Positions 63,094 through 64,000 of a stretch of 64,000 nt of DNA are shown in pieces. The translations under genes were made by a program, and so were the position numbers. The notes beneath the pieces are model-generated. The model did not search any database. It was not told the DNA's origin and saw only the letters and a program-made list of their open reading frames with translations. Location of the stretch: the NCBI RefSeq assembly GCF_003149245.1, contig NZ_QGDL01000016.1, forward strand, positions 62,001 to 126,000, given 5' to 3'. Positions within the stretch are counted from its first letter, which is position 1, and each line of letters starts with the position of its first letter. The stretch is from Faecalicatena orotica. GTDB lineage: Bacteria > Bacillota > Clostridia > Lachnospirales > Lachnospiraceae.

Positions 63094-64000
63094 ATGAAAA
63101 AGAGAACGAAAAAAATTATGAGCCTCCTTCTTGCAGGAGCAATGGTAGTATCTCTCGCTGGATGTGGAAAATCAGGCGGAAGTGACAGTTCAAAAGACAG
63201 TGATTCAAAGGGATCAGGGGTTGCCGAGATTACATTTTGGGATATGCCGTGGGGACCGGCGGAATACCAGAATGTAGCAGAAAAACTGGTGGATCAGTTT
63301 AATGAGGAACATAAGGATACAATTAAAGTAAAATATCAGTCGATTCCTTGGGACGGATGCTTTAATGCATTCAATGTTGCTATTGAATCGGGTGCAGATC
63401 TTGATGTCAGTACCGGTTCTGCATATCAGCCTCATCAGTTCGCGGAGATGGACGAAATCCTGCCGATGGATGATGTGGTGAAGGCGTTTGAAGAGGAAGG
63501 AAAGCTGGATGACTTTGTAGACGGAAGCCTGGATCAGTTCCAGATGGATGGCCAGCAGGTTGCAATGCCCTGGAATATTGACCCGAAGGGAATCTACTAT
63601 AATAAAGAAATGCTGGATGCGGCAGGTCTTACTGCACCGACTACATGGGATGAATTCTACGACTGCTGTAAGGCGCTGACAAAAGACGGCGTATACGGGC
63701 TTGCTCTTGCAGGAAATAACCCGTGGCAGTTAGAAGCCCTGATGTTCGATAACGGCGGAAGCTATATTGATGAAGACAAACAGGCGAACTTTGATACTCC
63801 GCAGACAAAAGAAGCGCTGGAATTCCTCAGAAAGCTGAAAGATGTATGCGCACCGGGAAGTGCAGGCTATAAGCGTGATGAGGCGGTGAAGCTTTTTATG
63901 CAGGAAAAGGCAGCGTTTATAGTAATGAGCGCGGACTTTAGTGTAGAAATTAAGAACCAGAGTGATGAATTTTATGATAAATGTGAAGTTTTAGAGCCTC
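63094..64000 (+). CDS. ABC sugar transporter substrate-binding lipoprotein (third locus, 3' end outside window)
   Basis: The frame is open from ATG 63094 to the window end (302 codons). The signal peptide ends in lipobox SLAGC with Cys24. A Ser/Asp linker and an SBP_1-type domain follow (VAEITFWDMPWGPAEYQNVAEKLVDQFNEEH; VAMPWNIDPKGIYYNKEMLDAAGL). Ribosome-binding site AAAAGGAGAATG. It follows its permeases rather than preceding them, unlike the two other importers in the window. Substrate unknown. Confidence 0.93.
   Translation, partial: MKKRTKKIMSLLLAGAMVVSLAGCGKSGGSDSSKDSDSKGSGVAEITFWDMPWGPAEYQNVAEKLVDQFNEEHKDTIKVKYQSIPWDGCFNAFNVAIESGADLDVSTGSAYQPHQFAEMDEILPMDDVVKAFEEEGKLDDFVDGSLDQFQMDGQQVAMPWNIDPKGIYYNKEMLDAAGLTAPTTWDEFYDCCKALTKDGVYGLALAGNNPWQLEALMFDNGGSYIDEDKQANFDTPQTKEALEFLRKLKDVCAPGSAGYKRDEAVKLFMQEKAAFIVMSADFSVEIKNQSDEFYDKCEVLEP

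Noticed and set aside
1-64000. CRISPR arrays, rRNA operons, transposases or prophage modules
   Set aside because: No regularly spaced repeats, rRNA signatures, transposase or phage structural genes were seen. The only mobile traces are the tRNA-bounded unit and the structured repeats.

Overview
This is a chromosomal window from a spore-forming Firmicute of the Lachnospiraceae type, probably a gut commensal. The evidence is the origin-proximal cluster yidC-jag-mnmE-mnmG-rsmG-parA-parB, the lineage-typical DUF4446 and DUF3881 proteins, spoIID with a spoIIQ-like gene, a T-box before ileS, rubrerythrins with a Fur/PerR-type regulator, and glycan operons built on CUT1-type ABC transporters. I do not assign a species. 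The origin is probably just left of base 1.

Layout. 1-12.2 kb: origin-proximal housekeeping genes (membrane insertase end, KhpB/Jag, tRNA modification, 16S methylation, ParAB with three identical parS sites, DUF4446, serS, DUF3881, tRNA-Arg-CCU). 12.1-13.9 kb: a 1.7-kb unit bounded by a 100-bp direct repeat of the tRNA-Arg 3' half; it holds one ORF6N gene and no integrase. 14-15.6 kb: a GNAT gene and a ferredoxin-type aldo/keto reductase. 15.7-25.4 kb: a ten-gene minus-strand carbohydrate operon (GH43, three-part ABC importer, two Gfo/Idh dehydrogenases, an SDR, a TIM-barrel isomerase, two VOC proteins), opposite a divergent AraC-type regulator. 26.6-28.4 kb: small accessory genes. 28.7-43.4 kb: a soluble hybrid histidine kinase, DacA-type carboxypeptidase, BTAD regulator, T-box-ileS, glycogen phosphorylase, a membrane protein, spoIID and a SpoIIQ-like gene. 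43.8-53.7 kb: a fucoside operon (ABC importer and three GH29 alpha-L-fucosidases) followed by two convergent LacI regulators. 53.8-60.8 kb: GIY-YIG protein, an internally deleted PD-(D/E)XK protein, rubrerythrin, reverse rubrerythrin, PerR-like regulator, SH3-NlpC/P60 hydrolase, DUF1858, MecA. 60.9-64 kb: a third ABC sugar importer, cut by the window end, under a promoter with an embedded inverted-repeat operator.

How it works together. The two large glycan loci follow one plan: a lipoprotein captures oligosaccharides, two permeases import them, cytoplasmic glycosidases and oxidoreductases process them, and a dedicated regulator sits at the edge. No ATPase gene is present in any of the three ABC loci, so a shared MsmK-type ATPase elsewhere is likely.

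Most unusual signals. (1) A family of about 140-bp structured repeats at 28.5 and 59.5 kb, each with three hairpins whose stems differ by compensatory changes, plus a deleted copy at 53.8 kb; all three lie just upstream of plus-strand genes. (2) Three perfect DnaA boxes in 71 bp, with a fourth 740 bp away, about 60 kb from the presumed origin. (3) The tRNA-bounded unit with its 27-bp coding palindrome. (4) A 34-bp perfect palindrome beside the PerR/reverse-rubrerythrin genes. (5) The unusual gene combination of the GH43 operon.
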